This document shows, in pieces, positions 15,212 through 16,666 of a stretch of DNA of 16,666 bases. A program made the translations under genes and the position numbers. Position 1 is the first letter of the stretch. Each line of letters opens with the position of its first letter. Where the stretch lies: NCBI GenBank assembly GCA_020853175.1, contig JADYZK010000081.1, forward strand, positions 1 through 16,666. The letters are read 5' to 3'. Source of the stretch: Bacteroidales bacterium. Lineage in GTDB: Bacteria; Bacteroidota; Bacteroidia; Bacteroidales; F082. The notes under the pieces were generated by a model. It was given only the letters and a program-made list of their open reading frames with translations. It was not told the origin of the DNA and did no database searches.

Positions 15212-16320
15212 AAGGAAGTTAATTTAAGTATCTCATCTACAATTTTTTTGGTGGCTTCGGGTTGAGCAAATTCTTTCACATTGCGGCTCATGGTTTGCAG
15301 CAGATCAGAATTTTGGAGCAATTGAAAAATCTCAGGGATCAAGTTGGTTTCGGCTTCTTCGTTTTTTACCCAACGCGCTGCATTTTTTGCAACCAAACGG
15401 TGAGCATTTTTTGTTTGATGGTCTTCGGCAGCTGTCGGCAGTGGCACTAAAATAGCAGGTTTACCCACTGCACTGATCTCGGCAATGCTCATGGCACCGG
15501 CGCGCGAAACAATAAGATCGGCAACACTATACGCCAAATCCATGCGTTCGATAAATGCAACAGCTTTCACTTTTTCTTCCATTCCTTGAGCAGCAATGCC
15601 ACTACTTGCCGTGGATAGATAAGTGTTGCCTGTTTGCCAAATCAGCTGAATGTTCTCAGTTTTGAGGGCAGAAAGATTGTTAAAAAGGGCTCGGTTGATA
15701 GCGAAAGCACCTTGACTTCCGCCAACAACAACCACAGTAGGCAACTCGCCTTTGAGGCCGAAGTAACCCAGAGCTTCTGCTTTTTTCCCTGCAATGTCAA
15801 TTGATTTTTGCCGCAACGGGTTTCCGGTGAGGATAATTTTTTCTGCCGGAAACCAACGATCCATCTGTTCGTAAGCCACGCAAATGCGATTCACTTTTTT
15901 CGATAATAGCCTGTTGGTGATACCGGGAAATGAGTTTTGCTCTTGTATAAGGGTAGGGATGTGCCGCCGTGTGGCCACTCTTAGCGTTGGCCCGCTGGCA
16001 TAGCCGCCAACGCCAATCACCACATCGGGTTGAAAAGCTTTAATAATGTTATCTGCACTTGCTAAAGCAGAAAGAAGTTTGAACGGAAAACTTAAATTGC
16101 TCAATTTTAAACTTCTTTGTAATCCGCTGATCCATAAACCTTTAATTTCATATCCCGCTTTGGGCACGCGTTCCATTTCCATGCGTCCTTTGGCACCGAT
16201 GAATAGAATTTCGGCCTGCGGCTGGCGGGCTTTTATTTCATCGGCAATGGCAATCGCGGGAAAAATATGCCCGCCTGTGCCTCCACCACTAAGAATATAT
16301 CTCGGTAACTTCGGCTTCAT
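15208..16320 (-). CDS. murG: UDP-N-acetylglucosamine--(pentapeptide) pyrophosphoryl-undecaprenol N-acetylglucosamine transferase
   Basis: MurG is a GT-B glycosyltransferase that turns lipid I into lipid II at the inner face of the cytoplasmic membrane. With the ATG at 16320 it has 370 aa. Motifs are ILSGGGTGGHIFPA (9-22), GVGGYASGP (103-111), the QEQNSFPGITNR segment (126-137), GGSQGA (200-205), SRAGAMSIAE (272-281) and the donor-site run PTAAEDHQTKNA (295-306). Two longer in-frame starts exist: ATG at 16326 and TTG at 16350. I prefer 16320 because it starts just before the conserved Rossmann strand. With this start it overlaps the ftsW end by 32 nt. It ends in an ATGA overlap with murC. Confidence 0.96.
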   Translation of the reverse strand: MKPKLPRYILSGGGTGGHIFPAIAIADEIKARQPQAEILFIGAKGRMEMERVPKAGYEIKGLWISGLQRSLKLSNLSFPFKLLSALASADNIIKAFQPDVVIGVGGYASGPTLRVATRRHIPTLIQEQNSFPGITNRLLSKKVNRICVAYEQMDRWFPAEKIILTGNPLRQKSIDIAGKKAEALGYFGLKGELPTVVVVGGSQGAFAINRALFNNLSALKTENIQLIWQTGNTYLSTASSGIAAQGMEEKVKAVAFIERMDLAYSVADLIVSRAGAMSIAEISAVGKPAILVPLPTAAEDHQTKNAHRLVAKNAARWVKNEEAETNLIPEIFQLLQNSDLLQTMSRNVKEFAQPEATKKIVDEILKLTSL

Positions 16321-16666
16321 CGGCATTGGTGTTTTGTGATTTTTTTGCAACTTCTTTGCTCACGCTCAGAATAATCCCTAGCGAAAGACTCGTAAACCAA
16401 ATAGAGGTTCCGCCCATACTGACTAAGGGAAGCGGTTGTCCGGTAACCGGAAAGATGTCAACAGCCACGCCCATATTGATCATGGCTTGAAAAACCAAAC
16501 TAAAGGCCACCCCGATGGTGAGAAACGCGCCAAATGTTTGGGGTATTTTGGTAACAATGACCACGGCTCGAAACAGCAGAATCATGTAGAGCAACACAAT
16601 GAAAGCTCCGCCCAGTAGGCCGTATTCCTCAATGATGATGGCAAAAATAAAGTCGGAATAGGGGTG
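16289..16666 (-). CDS. ftsW: Peptidoglycan glycosyltransferase FtsW, C-terminal part (cut by window edge)
   Basis: FtsW is a SEDS-family glycan polymerase of the divisome with about ten membrane helices. Only the last 125 residues are in the window, and the frame is open through base 16666. The visible part begins HPYSDFIFAIIIEEYGLLGG, the conserved SEDS stretch near the penultimate periplasmic loop. It continues through hydrophobic helices and GVAVDIFPVTGQPLPLVSMGGTS in parts, with the P-x-TG-x-PLP-x-VS motif intact, and ends in a short cytoplasmic tail. FtsW is chosen over RodA because of the murG-murC-ftsQ context; sequence alone would not fully separate them. The first member of the visible part of the cluster; its stop lies inside murG. 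Confidence 0.93.
   Translation of the reverse strand, partial: HPYSDFIFAIIIEEYGLLGGAFIVLLYMILLFRAVVIVTKIPQTFGAFLTIGVAFSLVFQAMINMGVAVDIFPVTGQPLPLVSMGGTSIWFTSLSLGIILSVSKEVAKKSQNTNADEAEVTEIYS

Noticed and set aside
1..16666. Defence systems, prophage, insertion sequences, CRISPR, toxin-antitoxin or biosynthetic clusters.
   Set aside because: Every substantial gene belongs to a conserved core family in an expected order; no transposase, integrase, direct-repeat array or accessory gene was seen.

Overview
The window is ordinary, well conserved core chromosome of a member of the Bacteroidota. The assignment rests on promoter boxes of the TAnnTTTG type, almost no Shine-Dalgarno sequences, an FtsZ with the lineage-typical end LHDNVD, a DUF5686 outer-membrane protein and a GldA-type ATPase. 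The clustering rplM-rpsI-rpsB-tsf and ftsW-murG-murC-ftsQ-ftsA-ftsZ-yqeY also fits. By eye the base composition is moderate (roughly low to mid 40s % GC). I cannot place it below phylum with confidence; a Bacteroidales-like or related lineage is my guess. There is no mobile element, CRISPR array, tRNA or rRNA, and I see no sign of recent horizontal transfer.

Layout. (1) 1-669, plus strand: 3' part of pssA (phosphatidylserine synthase), cut by the window edge. (2) 751-5385, minus strand: a probable operon read kpsF/kdsD, carboxymuconolactone-decarboxylase-family gene, DUF5686 outer-membrane protein, lptB. Its promoter is at about 5465-5497. Two of its genes, kdsD and lptB, belong to LPS synthesis and export, and DUF5686 is a predicted outer-membrane beta-barrel, so the theme is the outer membrane. 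(3) 5539-6441, minus strand: a GldA-like ABC ATPase on its own. (4) 6442-6818: the only long gap, a divergent intergenic region with the rplM promoter and several unexplained inverted repeats. (5) 6819-9498, plus strand: the translation operon rplM-rpsI-rpsB-tsf, ended by a strong hairpin terminator. (6) 9587-16666, minus strand: the division and cell-wall cluster ftsW(partial)-murG-murC-ftsQ-ftsA-ftsZ-yqeY, entering from the right edge and converging on tsf.

How the genes work together. MurG and MurC make and complete peptidoglycan precursors. FtsW polymerises glycan at the septum. FtsQ, FtsA and FtsZ build and anchor the division ring. The ftsW-murG-murC-ftsQ-ftsA junctions all overlap (32, 4, 7 and 4 nt), which suggests translational coupling. 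An 88-nt A/T-rich gap then separates ftsA from ftsZ.

I did not find a previously undescribed system. The points most worth a second look are structural and regulatory: inverted repeats and a possible attenuator upstream of rplM, a stable hairpin just upstream of rpsB, a kpsF promoter whose -33 box sits inside a hairpin, the long charged FtsZ linker with a second conserved tail after the FtsA-binding peptide, and the charged C-terminal tail of ribosomal protein S2.
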